A stretch of 64,000 bases of DNA from Tritrichomonas musculus (lineage: Eukaryota; Parabasalia; Tritrichomonadida; Tritrichomonadidae). The stretch lies in contig JAPFFF010000016.1 of assembly GCA_039105265.1 (NCBI GenBank), positions 124,001 to 188,000 on the forward strand. The letters are read 5' to 3'. Both the position numbers and the translations under genes were made by a program. A model generated the notes under the pieces. It was not told the origin of the DNA and did no database searches. It worked only from the letters and a program-made list of their open reading frames with translations. Positions 11,001 to 20,805 of the stretch are shown piece after piece (positions within the stretch are counted from its first letter, which is position 1; each line of letters opens with the position of its first letter).

Positions 11001-12042
11001 CGTACAATTTCTGTGGTGTAACTGAAACAAAGGAGAGAAGGTTGAAACTGAACGTTTCTTCAAATTGGTCTTCTAATTCAATTAGTAAAAAACCGTTTTT
11101 TGTGCCCCTCAAAACACTTTGCGGTTTGATCGGTTGCTGCTGAGTTTGATGTGATGTTAGGGATACAAAAAAAAGGGACCCAAAATCATCATATACAACG
11201 ACATGCTTCGTGGGCCATGATACTAAGTAACGGACTTGATTGTCATGAATTTCAATGGTGTCCGTTAGTGAAAAACCGTTAGAAACATCAAAAACATAAA
11301 GATTAGATGTAACTTCATTTATCTGTGAGGGATCTTCACTTTTTGCATTCTTATTTGGTTGGTTTTTGTCAAGAATGAAAAAGAGATTGCCATCAGTTGA
11401 AAAAGTGGCATCTTGTGGATTATTTAATATATCTGACTTCGGTGTTATTGTTGTCATATTCTCTGAAATTATTTCTATCGATTTCTTTCCAACTAGGGCA
11501 ATATGGGAATTCGAGTAGGCAGTAATCGTATAATTTGATTTTAATTTTGTTAAAACAGTCTCGAAATTGTAAACTTTTACTATCGAGTTAGATGTAGTAA
11601 GTATTAAAAATTCATTTGAAAGACAAAATATTTTTTTAGGTTTAATATCTTTGTTTAAATTAATTGGATCTTTTTGCTTTTGAAATTCGTGAGTAAAAAA
11701 GTGAATTTGCGAATTGCATAGAAAAGCTATTGATTCTGAAGATATAGCAATCGAGCTTTGGCAATACGAATCAGAATGAGGTATTACATGATTCAGTATT
11801 TTATTCGTTTTTAAGTCGATAAAAAAGAGCGAATAACTAACACATAGTACAACAAAACTTCCTGATTGATCGCAAGCAAAATTAAAAGAGGAATTTAATG
11901 ATGAAATATCTGAATCGCTTTCTTTCGAAAAATATGAAAAAAGTAAACTAAAAATAGATTTGTTTTCGAATAGTTCGTTGCTACTGAAGGAAGCAAAATT
12001 GCTTCGTATAACTTGTTGATCGAAATAAACTCGACTAGTCAT
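8038..12042 (-). CDS. NBAS/Sec39-like protein of the NRZ/Dsl1 tethering complex
   Basis: 1334 aa. Residues 1-340 are beta-strand rich and look like a degenerate WD/beta-propeller (for example SGSFVVLCVSYSLFFIDLKT). From about residue 350 the protein becomes helical and follows the NBAS/Sec39 pattern: YERSCQQGFFGDALVLMRTF, then the ring-like helical block around EWKDFRDCNIEAKVSLMAKQ (about 455-475) and IGARYIPELKEDLEKATEF. In animals NBAS, with ZW10 and RINT1, tethers Golgi-derived vesicles at the ER; yeast Sec39 does the same in Dsl1. I infer the same role here, on the ER membrane surface. The match is by recognisable sequence pattern and architecture, not by search. The gene is noticeably richer in G+C than its neighbours, as expected for a conserved housekeeping gene. 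A fragment of it is copied at 6133-6308. Confidence 0.7.
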   Translation of the reverse strand: MTSRVYFDQQVIRSNFASFSSNELFENKSIFSLLFSYFSKESDSDISSLNSSFNFACDQSGSFVVLCVSYSLFFIDLKTNKILNHVIPHSDSYCQSSIAISSESIAFLCNSQIHFFTHEFQKQKDPINLNKDIKPKKIFCLSNEFLILTTSNSIVKVYNFETVLTKLKSNYTITAYSNSHIALVGKKSIEIISENMTTITPKSDILNNPQDATFSTDGNLFFILDKNQPNKNAKSEDPSQINEVTSNLYVFDVSNGFSLTDTIEIHDNQVRYLVSWPTKHVVVYDDFGSLFFVSLTSHQTQQQPIKPQSVLRGTKNGFLLIELEDQFEETFSFNLLSFVSVTPQKLYERSCQQGFFGDALVLMRTFNFDKDIYYKSYVLKSPLTARLIDEELFMIEDQDWIYNFCCKTVVTDETAEIARMLIKAGLRVRPNDEELLRQKERLRIYTLIVKSSFSPDEWKDFRDCNIEAKVSLMAKQSLFQRVGIIFKNSTEITEKTKANIISMISPLVHPLKYADLITKDAASFRTRAIYIDDICGQTNLIVELMNIGARYIPELKEDLEKATEFDCYVNEFSSDFENVTSTVDSSLYMKYSDYVNVLNDDQRLLLFAKNSKSGIDLNKKLMNQAKTIVDRSLDSSLSYVMNEPLSNIDSSIVFPSLSMSERIAELRVILSNSRIDSKFLSKFCNEAISNYKYQFTYNVANAFLENWSNFVLTSDVLNFLKLAKYAAVYDKTLSFSPLNEIDSSVVINIALKIVKNPEKEWMQFYKFAKKLNLKSASGLKYSEKLNELNMSAMILMRKFDDIEITTPKERDIAIENVQKLINNAQSCDINDPLLSGSIQCLAMIPTDLKSNVVNSIFKSINLYQHIYKLDTFIKPAEVNESKDINDVIINIINSKQFTPTDPLVMEKVTKFCKLVKNVIKQIDGIDDKKINSKLAILCLKHSDESQNNECLLCGSELIDNADDEVRIRYLNEDRWINNEKKATICNDGIDKSDKSFLPSFIDYRVAMLKEKESIGTDNFSILNCIAKMKDFENSQKLFKFYFSFIKTENIDQLLKDFCSKSDSPFEFNKLVTKLKEEGIINDDQAEELSKFSEKLIDQTDNVDRQFELIVKAEKSGAKISDDTKLKVYTLHTLKEMNLDYKQTEINPQKVASFIIQSKSKLDSKSSEHIIELLHFWSELSLLKKFDENILFELILIVPQKSLIENRKVVSDAFNSEDAEMRFFKRSNDLLFAASSVYPNVARCALDADSISPEVIDLVIENGLTYKFADSKHFADILNRAKSKVQLAGIVRSLKENEMYEALGKLANISFGIPPQFATSKNAEEILKWIDKTIC

Positions 12043-12330
12043 TTGTTTAGATTTTATTTTTAAACTTTTTGAATTAATATAAACTTTTCAAATTTTTAGT
12101 AAATTTACTGCTTTATATCTTAATATGCTATGTTATATTCTCAAAATAAAAGAAAAATATAATCAAAAATTAATAGTAATATCATATAAAATGAAATAAA
12201 AAACAAAAATATTATAAAAATATCAAATTTGAAATGAACTAAAAGAATTTTTATAAGGAAGAAATTAATCAACTATTTTAATTTATTTAACTTTGTACGA
12301 AACAATTTTATCTTTTTTCTGGTATATCAT
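12043..12330. other. AT-rich intergenic sequence
   Basis: I see nothing beyond A/T-rich sequence between the NBAS-like start and the kinase relic. No clear initiator motif precedes the NBAS-like ATG. Confidence 0.4.
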
Positions 12331-12545
12331 CAATTATGTTGAGAATATTATCTTCTATTAAGTGAAATTTCATCAAATGATGGACGTTTACTACTCTCTT
12401 CTGGCAAACATCTAGTTATCAAATCTCTAGAAAAATCATTGATTTTAGTGTTATTAAAAGGATTAATCCTTATAATATTAGTTAGATAATTTCCATCTGT
12501 TAAAATGTTAAAAACTGCCATTCCAAATACACATCAACTTTACTG
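12331..12545 (-). pseudogene. Remnant of a protein kinase C-lobe
   Basis: On the minus strand the sequence encodes a recognisable end of a kinase C-lobe: a KVDVY piece, then, after a small frame change, FGMAVFNILTDG, and later FSRDLITRCLPEESSKRPSFDEI, followed by a stop. These are the trichomonad TKL-type features DVYSFG and the RPSF motif. There is no N-lobe, catalytic loop or DFG nearby, so it is a relic. Confidence 0.7.
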
Positions 12546-12624
12546 CCATATCATTTATCAAAAAAGTTTTATCTTAAAAAAAAATAATTATAATTATAAT
12601 TATAATTTGAAGGATCATTTAGAT

Positions 12625-14412
12625 TTAAATAAAATTGTCTTTAAACATTAATTTGTATGCATTTAAAGAGGGAGGAATTGAAATTTTTTCGTAATTAAAA
12701 GCTTTCCAGCCAACATTAATAACAGAATCTGGAATTGCAACTTCTATCAATTTTCCACAACCCAAAAAAGCGTATGAATTAATAGAAGTAACTGAAGAAG
12801 GAATGAATACTTTATTCAATGATGAGCAACAATTGAAAGACCAATTTCCAATTGATGTAACGGAAGGAGGAATAAGCATTCTCTCCAACGATGAGCAATT
12901 CTGAAAAACATAATCTTCAATTGACTTCAAATTCGCAAAAAGTGAAAAAGAAACATTAATCAGCGAAGTGCATTGATTAAAAGACCAAGAACCGATTTCA
13001 GTCACCGATGAGGGAATAAATATTTCTTTCAATGAAGAGCACCCACTGAAGCAATCATTTCCAATTGTTTTAACTGAAGAAGGAATTGAAACCCCTTCCA
13101 AAGAAACGCATTGATAGAAGCAATTAGAGCCGATTGAATTGATTGAATCAGGAATCGCAATCAATCTCATTTTTTTGCAAAATTTGAAGCAATCATCATC
13201 AATCTTATCTTGTTTAGATAGCAAATAGTAGACAACATCAACCTTATTTTCTTCTGCTGCTTTTCGCAAATCCAAATCATTATAAATAAAAAAAAAATTA
13301 AAGTAAAAAACATCATTCAAAAAAATTTTTTTTTTTTTTGAAATTCTTATTTCTTTTTCAATTGACTCCTGATTTGTTTTAATGAGAAGATTAACAAGAT
13401 CATGATATTTATAGCTGCACAAGTAATAAAAACAATAATTTAAATCCAAACCAGTTGGGAAAAAAGAATAATTTTGATAGTTGATAACTGAATCAATCAT
13501 TTCTTCAGTCAATTTTGAATCACTCAGAAAATTTATTTGAATATAATTGGCGATATTATTATGATGACATTTTATTGCTTCTTTGAAGCATTCTTCATAT
13601 TTTTTATTTTCTGGTTCAACGTGACTTTCTTCAATAAGATGGATCAAATCAGCATTGCCTCCATGAATCGCATAGAGCCACAATGACGGTTTTAAATCAC
13701 ATCCACGAAATCGCAAGTATTCAAATATTTTGAGTGACCCAAAGAAAGCGGCGTATTCAATCAACGACGTGTCTTTGTTATCTATCAAAAAGTTGTTCGT
13801 TTCATATATCGATTCCTCAATTTTGCAGCTGAAAACCGGCAAGTTGCTTTGAGTGACAAATTGAATGAATTCACAAATTGAATCCTTACGTATTAATGAA
13901 CAAATGTAAGAATCATTTTCACCAATTTGACGCTTTATATCGATAATTTCATCGTTCTCAATCGCTTTTGAGTCAATTTTTTTGATTTCTGGTGAAAAAA
14001 ATTGGCACTTTTTGGTTCCTTTTTGAAAATCAATGTATTTTAAATAATCAACAATGGTTTTGTCAATGGTTATTAGATTTTCTTTTAGTAGAAAATGAAG
14101 AATTAAATTGCTGCTTTCAAAAATATTGAATATCTCATAATTTGACAGAGTTTGCTTGATCGTATCTTTGAAATGAAGAATAATTTTTTTTATTTTAGTG
14201 AAAAAGTTCTCTGTTCTATGATGATTGTTGGATACATTTAATATTAATCGGAGAAATTGCTTGAATTCTTCTGGATTATTTTGATATTTGCCTTTATTTA
14301 TGAATTCAATTAAATAATTAAAGTTTTCATCATCATCATCAACATTTTCTAGAAGTTCTAGGAGAAGGTTTTGTAATTCTCCTTTTTTTCCAATATAGAT
14401 TTCAATATCCAT
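12625..14412 (-). CDS. Ankyrin/DUF3447-type domain plus BspA-like leucine-rich repeats
   Basis: 595 aa. The N-terminal 170 residues are helical and match the N-terminal part of the gene at 57667-60105. Residues about 215-290 show the DUF3447/ankyrin-like pattern (SLIEYAAFFGSLKIFEYLRF, LYAIHGGNADLIHL). From about 405 to 575 come BspA-like (TpLRR) repeats of about 23 residues, with the core IPSSVTxIGxxxFxxCSSL. There is no signal peptide or membrane segment, so this looks cytosolic rather than one of the surface BspA proteins. The family is greatly expanded in trichomonads; partners are unknown. The 3' end closely follows the kinase relic. A run of T/A in the middle (about 13330) encodes a lysine stretch. 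Confidence 0.8.
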   Translation of the reverse strand: MDIEIYIGKKGELQNLLLELLENVDDDDENFNYLIEFINKGKYQNNPEEFKQFLRLILNVSNNHHRTENFFTKIKKIILHFKDTIKQTLSNYEIFNIFESSNLILHFLLKENLITIDKTIVDYLKYIDFQKGTKKCQFFSPEIKKIDSKAIENDEIIDIKRQIGENDSYICSLIRKDSICEFIQFVTQSNLPVFSCKIEESIYETNNFLIDNKDTSLIEYAAFFGSLKIFEYLRFRGCDLKPSLWLYAIHGGNADLIHLIEESHVEPENKKYEECFKEAIKCHHNNIANYIQINFLSDSKLTEEMIDSVINYQNYSFFPTGLDLNYCFYYLCSYKYHDLVNLLIKTNQESIEKEIRISKKKKIFLNDVFYFNFFFIYNDLDLRKAAEENKVDVVYYLLSKQDKIDDDCFKFCKKMRLIAIPDSINSIGSNCFYQCVSLEGVSIPSSVKTIGNDCFSGCSSLKEIFIPSSVTEIGSWSFNQCTSLINVSFSLFANLKSIEDYVFQNCSSLERMLIPPSVTSIGNWSFNCCSSLNKVFIPSSVTSINSYAFLGCGKLIEVAIPDSVINVGWKAFNYEKISIPPSLNAYKLMFKDNFI

Positions 14413-14524
14413 ATTTTAATCAGAATTTTTGGTATATCAAAAAAGTTGCACTTTTCAGACAAAATGCTCTCAATTTTTTTTCAATCACTCCTATTCAATT
14501 CGAAGACTTTTTTATGATAAAAAA

Positions 14525-15539
14525 CTGGGTTTCCCTGTCCAGTGAGGTGAATAGCCAAGTTTGACTTTTTGAGGCATTTCTCGTTATTTCATATGGACAG
14601 CAGACCGTTTTATTGTATTCAAAAAAAAATGTAAAGTTATGAATTATTTGAGAAAAAATGTCCATTTAACGGTTTATTTTTATTCTGAAAATGTCCAAAA
14701 TATCCAAAATTGAATGTACTCATTCAATCAAGGCTAGTCTCACAATAAATAAAAAGAATTTTAATTAAATAATTTTTCATAATAATATATAAAATGTATA
14801 AATCGCCAAAAAAATAAAAAATAATTTTGTTATTAAGAAAAGTTGAATGAATCTTTCAATTTATTTGGCTTGACCAATTATATTCAATATTTATTTGTTT
14901 CATGAATTCATTTTTAAAATAATTTTTTGAAATAATATTTTGTATTATTCTAGATCAATGTGATGAATCGATTGGTCATATTTACTGATAGAGAATATTG
15001 ACAGAAAATATCACATGTAATTAAGTTTTACCTTGAAAAGATTGCAATGAAAATTGTTTTTTAATTCTGCTTATTTTAGAGTATAATTCATATTTACAAT
15101 TGAATTATAATGTTTTAAAAAATAAAATATTGTTTTTTTATATTACTAAATTTAGAAATGTTAAAGATATTCTTAATTTTTTGAATTTAATATAGATTGT
15201 AGCATAAACTTTTTGAGATATTTATATTTTATTACTTTGAAAAATGATAACAATTGTTTGAAATATTTCAATGTAGATATTTTTTTGAATGTTTTTTTAT
15301 TTTGTTAAAGAAAGACAAAATTTTTATTAAATTTTGCATCTATTTTATTATTCAAAAATATTGGAGGAGGAAAAAAGCTAAATGTCCATAAGATTTTAAT
15401 GGACATTTTTTCTCAAATAATTCATAACTTTACATTTTTTTTTGAATACAATAAAACGGTCTGCTGTCCATATGAAATAACGAGAAATGCCTCAAAAAGT
15501 CAAAATTGGCTATTCACCTCACTGGACAGGGAAACCCAG
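14525..15539. mobile_element. MITE-like element with ~150-bp TIRs and candidate 8-bp target duplication
   Basis: The ends are inverted copies of each other: CTGGGTTTCCCTGTCCAGTG at 14525 and its complement ending at 15539. The match continues inwards about 150 bp, past the segments around 14590 and 15470, with few differences (a CAAGTTTGA/CAAAATTGG-type change). Both ends are flanked by ATAAAAAA (14517-14524 and 15540-15547), an 8-bp direct repeat. There is no transposase inside. An 8-bp duplication fits hAT, P or Merlin-type transposases; a hAT relic is present at 55899-56718. The A-rich duplication could partly be chance. Confidence 0.8.
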
Positions 15540-16850
15540 ATAAAAAAAGAGTTGATTTTTTTATGATTTAATTCCAAAAAACAAGTCAAAATAAGTTCAT
15601 ATATCAATATTATAATAAATAAGATTGAGAGGATTTTGTCCGAAAAGTAAAGGTAAGACAGCGAATTGTATAAAACCGTCTAAAACTTTGAATATGCAAT
15701 TATCTTGTTATATATTCAATTAATATAATATATTACATATTAATATAACTATATACATGCTTTGAAATATTAAAATATTAATAATTTAAACAATGAAAAA
15801 AATTCAAATATTTATCGATTTGTATAAAAATGTATTTCCCATAAAATAACATTAGATAAACAATTTTGGTACCTTGTATATATAATATTTACAAACAAAA
15901 TATATATCCTTTGTATAATAAAAAAAATACAAAACATTTAAATTTAAAAAATTAAAGGTCTTGAATTACATTTTTGAAAAAATTGGCAGAAATTTTTCTA
16001 ATTATATTTTAAATACGATTATAGTAGGTACAATAAGGAGTAAATATATAATAATTATTCAATTTCCAACGTCCAATAACTGTATATTTATATTTTTTAT
16101 ATAAGAAAATTCATAAAAAAAGGTTTTGAGATAACTATTAAACAATTTTTGTTCTGTAATAAATAATATTTATGATTAATCAGCATATATATTCTTAATT
16201 ATTTATTTTATATTCACAAATTACATAATCATAACGAGTTATAAATAAAACTATTGGTACAATTTTGTGAGAGGATCGTTCAAATTTTAATTCAAAAATA
16301 TATTTTAATATTTTCTCAACGTTGAAACAATATTTTTAATTTTCATTTGTATTTTATTTCATAATGTATTTATTATAGTATATAAATTATATCCTGATAA
16401 TCATAATTCTTTTATTTATATCATTTTTAAAAATCACACCGATAAATTATTAAATTGAATTGAAATCATTCAATTTTGAAAAATTTATTTATCTCAATGC
16501 TATTTCAACAGAACATGTATTATATCATTTATAAATGTAATAAATTGTAATTTAAACATAAAATATATTTCAATATAATATAAAATATTTTTCATTTAGC
16601 AAAAATAGCATTTTAAAATGAGTTAAAAACATTCAAATTTCTATGAACTACAAAAACTAAAAATAAATTATTATATAAATAAAATAATAGTTTACTATTC
16701 GGTGGAATAATCATTAAATCAAATATAAATATATATATATGAATATATAATAACAATATTATTTATGTGCCGATTTAGATCAGAATGATTTCGTCGTCTT
16801 ACCTTTCCGAAAAGTGTAAAGTTTCTCAATATATCGAATTTTTTTTTTAA

Positions 16851-18027
16851 GGGGGTTTTTAACAAAATGAAAAGTCATTTTTAAAGCATCATTGAGATTT
16901 TTCGAAACATAACTAATAAATAAATATTTTGTTTTGTTTGTTAATTTTATAAATACGAATAAACTATAATAAAAAATATTATATTTTTATATATATTTGT
17001 TTTAAATTTTGACCTGCTCTACTCAATTAATTAACTTACATTATCAAAAATTGAGAGAATTTCTATGAGTTTCACAAAGAATATTTTTTTTTTCCCCACC
17101 TCACCAAAAAAAAAGTTCATTTTGGGCCATAAATAACTTCATAACTATTCGTTTTTGAAAAAAATAATCTTAGACAATTGTTCATCAATTTTAACAATCT
17201 CGCTAATAATAATCTCAAACGGGAAATCAAACGCAAAATTAAAAATTAAAAAAATATTATTTTTTTGCTAAGACCTAAATCAAAAATCGGGCTCCGACAA
17301 ACCTTAAGTTTTTTAATGATATTAATATATCATTTACTAAATTAACCTCAATTTTTCCACCCTAATAATGAAAATTATTTCTCAACCCATGAGCAAATCG
17401 GACTGATTTTATTTAAATTATTTTTGATAAAATTATGTGGAATAATAAAAAAAAAAGAACAAATTTTTTATTTACTCATTCAATACAATAATGCAAAAAA
17501 TTTTTTTCAATAGCTCATTTGCTTTATTATTTTTTATAAATTTATTAGTACAATATACATTTTGTCTTATTAATATTAAGTATAATTTCATTTTTCTTCT
17601 TTTTTTATGCTTTTTTTAGCCATATGATCTTCCCTACCTAAAATTGATCTTTAAGCCTAAAATCCCTTTGTCAGATGCTGACAGAATAATTTAAAATACA
17701 TTTTATGTATGTTTAAGCTGATCGTTAAGTTAATCTAAGCAGATAATTCATTAGTAATTCAAACATATGTTCTAATATAAGCTTGATTTTTTAAAATTAT
17801 AGCAACAAAAAATATAATTAGTATTTACTTATTGAAATTATTCATCTAAGCATGCTATGTTATATCGAATAAATTATGATGCAATAACATGATATACTTT
17901 TGTTTTTAAATTATTTTCTATTTTTTCATATATATATTAATTTTTAGTTTCAATTTTTACTATTTTTTGTTATTATTATTCATTTTACTTGGAGATATTT
18001 TCACAGAAAAAAAGTGATCAAACCCCC
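16851..18027. mobile_element. Candidate TTAA-flanked element with short GGGGGTTT ends
   Basis: GGGGGTTT at 16851-16858 is preceded by TTAA (16847-16850), and the complement AAACCCCC ending at 18027 is followed by TTAA (18028-18031). Runs of five G are rare in this DNA, so the mirrored ends are notable. The identical part of the terminal repeat is only 8 bp and there is no coding content. TTAA targets are typical of piggyBac and Kolobok families. This is tentative. Confidence 0.35.
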
Positions 18028-18415
18028 TTAAACATTCAAAATTCTGAATAGTTTAATTCAAATCAAAAAAATTCTTTCAATTATTTATCAGAATTAAATA
18101 ATAAAATATATTTTTGTAAAATTTAAAAAATTTATTAAATAAATCCATTAAATTATTTATAGTTTATTATTAATAAATTATAACTTAAAAATTTATTAAA
18201 TATTTATGTTTTGATCAATATTTTTAAGCATTTATTTGATGAATTATAATGCCTTTTTATGTAATTTGATAATATTATTTTTTTTATTAAATTTAATAAT
18301 TTCAATGTAATTGAATATAAAATTCAAAAATGAGAGTGTAATAAAAAATATAAAATGTCAATTCTATGAAAATTATTTTTTACCTTTTCAAATTATTTTT
18401 AATATTTTTATCATA

Positions 18416-18424
18416 TCATTTTTT
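18416..18424 (+). promoter_or_regulatory. Initiator of the pseudokinase gene
   Basis: TCATTTTTT lies 12 nt before the ATG at 18428. This fixes that ATG, rather than the in-frame ATG at 18311, as the likely start. Confidence 0.55.
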
Positions 18425-18427
18425 ATT

Positions 18428-19426
18428 ATGCAACAACAAAATCAATTCTGGATTCCCCATAATATCGGAAAGTATTCATTTATTAATGAAGTAGAAGAAA
18501 ATAAATGGAATGCCATTAACCAGGAATCAAAGAAAGAAGTCTTTGTTCAAATTTTATCAAAGAAAGATTATCCTACAAAAGATGCTTTTTACAAGTTAAC
18601 CAGATACATTGAATTAACCAAAAATCTTCAGTCACAATTTTTTTCTCAATGTCTTGATTTCTTTGAAGATAAAAGATTTTTCTATGTTATTTTTGATAAA
18701 CCAGAAGGAATTACATTAAAAGAATATGTTTCGAAAAACTGCGGTAAAATTACAGAAAAGTTTGTAAAAACTTTTTTCACAAACTTGATATCTGCTTTTC
18801 AAAAATTAGAAAATAACCAGTTTTCAATTACTTATATCAACATATATGTAAGCAATTTTGATTTACATGATAATAATAACGCCGATAAATTACGAATAAC
18901 AATTATTCCTTATATGATGAATAACATAGTAAATCCTAACTACATTTTCGAAGCACCAGAAGTTTTCTTAGGAAAATCTAAAAATAGCATTTCAAATGTT
19001 TGGACTTGTGGGGTTATTTTATATTTCATATCAACAGGAACACTTCCTTTTGAAATTACACCTTTCAATTCAACTGAATTTCAAAAAATTGTTTTGAATG
19101 ATCAAATTCAAATTCCTTTATATTTACCTTCAGATGTTAAAGATCTTCTTAACAAAATGTTTGTTAAAAATTCATATGCACGAATAAAATTTGAACAGCT
19201 CTTCGAACATTGCTGGATTAAAGAAGATGCTAAACAAACATCAAAATCATACAGTCGTCTTAACACAGAACAATTTCCATCTCTTTGGTCACAACCAAAT
19301 GTTATCAACTTAAGTGCTAAAAATGATGAGTTTATGAAAACACATCATGTTCATGTCCAAATTCACTCAAAGAAACGTCCAAATCGTTTCCAAATCGAAA
19401 AAATCAAGAAAAGCAACATTTTTTAA
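18428..19426 (+). CDS. CAMK-like pseudokinase (left-arm copy)
   Basis: 332 aa from the ATG at 18428 (MQQQNQFWIPHNIGKYSF). The fold is a protein kinase with N-lobe strands, FDKPEGITLKEYV hinge-like segment, EAPEVFLGK (the APE motif), SNVWTCGVILYFISTGTLPF and a C-lobe ending ARIKFEQLFEHCWI, as in CAMK/SNF1-type kinases. The catalytic residues are missing: the VAIK lysine is replaced (VFVQIL), the HRD loop reads NIYVSNFDLHD and there is no DFG. So it should not transfer phosphate in the usual way and is probably a scaffold or regulator. The in-frame ATG at 18311 would add 39 hydrophobic residues, but the initiator falls downstream of it. From codon 55 on, the gene lies inside the left arm of the large inverted repeat. 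Confidence 0.8.
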   Translation: MQQQNQFWIPHNIGKYSFINEVEENKWNAINQESKKEVFVQILSKKDYPTKDAFYKLTRYIELTKNLQSQFFSQCLDFFEDKRFFYVIFDKPEGITLKEYVSKNCGKITEKFVKTFFTNLISAFQKLENNQFSITYINIYVSNFDLHDNNNADKLRITIIPYMMNNIVNPNYIFEAPEVFLGKSKNSISNVWTCGVILYFISTGTLPFEITPFNSTEFQKIVLNDQIQIPLYLPSDVKDLLNKMFVKNSYARIKFEQLFEHCWIKEDAKQTSKSYSRLNTEQFPSLWSQPNVINLSAKNDEFMKTHHVHVQIHSKKRPNRFQIEKIKKSNIF

Positions 19427-19586
19427 TTTCAATTATGCGTGTAAATAAATGTTTGAACGATTGAACTTATTTTATTTTTTTTTTTTACTTAGTTTAATCA
19501 TTGTTATTTTGGCTCTGTAAATATAGAATAATATTTTTTTTGAAAGAAAAAAAATGAGAAAAATGTTAAAAAAAAAAAAAAAAAAA

Positions 19587-19738
19587 ATGCTTTAACCAGA
19601 ATCGAACTGGCTGACAATAGTAATTCCCCAAAGAAATGCAATATAACCCTACATCATTTACGTGTGTGGGGGCACACGGAGTAGAATTATAAGACATTCC
19701 TTATTGAGTTACATGCTCTACCACTGAGCTAAAAGCAT
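19587..19738 (-). tRNA. tRNA-like Pol III unit with an inserted hairpin (left copy)
   Basis: This is the inverted twin of 26958-27109 and appears identical. See that entry for the structure. A long A run (T run in gene orientation) directly follows the 3' end at 19570-19587 and would serve as the Pol III terminator. Confidence 0.55.
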
Positions 19739-20076
19739 TTTTCAAAAATTTGATCCATATTTTGATTAGAGTAAAAATTGTTTCGATGAATTATGCAGTT
19801 TCTATAAATTATATTAAGCTCAAATTAAAATTTGTAAAATGTTCAAAGTTTTCATTTTTAATAGCTATGTGGTCATGTACCCCTTAAAAAGTGATAGAAT
19901 ATTCTCATTCAAAGTATTGTCCATTTAATCATTCAAAATTTACCTAATAAAAAAAAATTTTCATCTCAATTTTGGAGTACTTTTCATAAGATGATCGTAA
20001 TTTTAAAAATAATATTGAATTTTTGAATAAGTGATCGTTATGCAAAAGCTCAAATTATAGATTACGCAATTTAGCC
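19739..20076. other. Non-coding part of the left arm
   Basis: AT-rich arm sequence between the tRNA-like unit and the palindrome cluster; mirrored at about 26620-26957. I see no gene. Confidence 0.5.
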
Positions 20077-20520
20077 TTCCACCTGCGGCTTTCGCTTCTC
20101 AGCTGCAGGTGGAAGTAAAGAAATAAGGAAACCAAGTTTCCACCTGCGGCTGAGCTGCGACAGCTGCAGGTGGAAAATCACTATTTACCAATTTAGCCTT
20201 CCACCTGCGGCTATCGCTTCTCAGCTGCAGGTGGAAGTAAAGAAATAAGGAAACCAAGTTTCCACCTGCGGCTGAGCTGCGATAGCTGCAGGTGGAAGTA
20301 ATTACTTAAATGTACCATTTCAAACTTCCACCTGCAGCTATCGCAACTTAGTTGCAGGTGGAACTAATTACGCGAATTAAACTTCCACCTGCAGCTAAAC
20401 TGCGATAGCTTCAGGTGGAAGTAATTACTTAAATGTGCCATTTCAAACTTCCACCTGCAGCTAAACTGCGATAGCTGCAGGTGGAACTAATTACGCTAAT
20501 TAAACTTCCACCTGCAACTA
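20077..20520. repeat. Cluster of TTCCACCTGC hairpins (left arm)
   Basis: About eight palindromes of about 34-38 bp, each of the form TTCCACCTGC(A/G)GCT, a variable centre, AGCTGCAGGTGGAA, are separated by 20-30 bp of AT-rich sequence; the last one is a half unit. Each can fold into a stem of about 14 bp or more. Examples are 20077-20114, 20138-20175 and 20199-20236. They are strikingly GC-rich for this genome. Confidence 0.9.
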
Positions 20521-20607
20521 AAAGTTTTAAATATTTTTTTATTTATATTATTTTTCTTTTAGTTTTTATTTGTTCAAAATATTTTTTTTTTTTTAAACAA
20601 GGAACGC

Positions 20608-20634
20608 CACTTTTTGAACGCAGTTCAAAAAGTG
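20608..20634. repeat. 27-nt perfect hairpin, CACTTTTTGAAC type
   Basis: CACTTTTTGAAC, a 3-nt centre, then GTTCAAAAAGTG. The same hairpin occurs at 26062-26088 in the other arm, and a related one with GAGC/GCTC next to the centre occurs at 22576-22602 in the loop. Confidence 0.8.
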
Positions 20635-20805
20635 TCTCGTACACAGTTTTTTTCTTTTAGAAAAAAGACAATATCTATATAAAAGGTATTCAAATAAACA
20701 ATAATTTAGTCAAATTTTATTCTAAAATTAACATAGAATAAAAAACTTTATTAATGCTTTCTGTAAAAAAACTAACAAAAGTTTGTAATTAGCAAAAACT
20801 CGAAT

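Larger units (their letters stand above)
14413..18415. other. Gene-free 4 kb region holding two candidate non-autonomous transposons
   Basis: No reading frame in this region resembles a protein. It holds the TIR element at 14525-15539 and the TTAA-flanked candidate at 16851-18027. The rest (15540-16850 in particular) is AT-rich sequence in which I see nothing firm. Confidence 0.6.

Noticed and set aside
15638-16815. Possible transposon with AAAGGTAAGAC ends
   Set aside because: The inverted match is only about 11-16 bp with different flanks and no target duplication could be found.
18311-18427. Upstream in-frame ATG giving a hydrophobic N-terminus to the pseudokinase
   Set aside because: The initiator TCATTTTTT lies downstream of it and 12 nt before the second ATG, where the kinase-like sequence starts.
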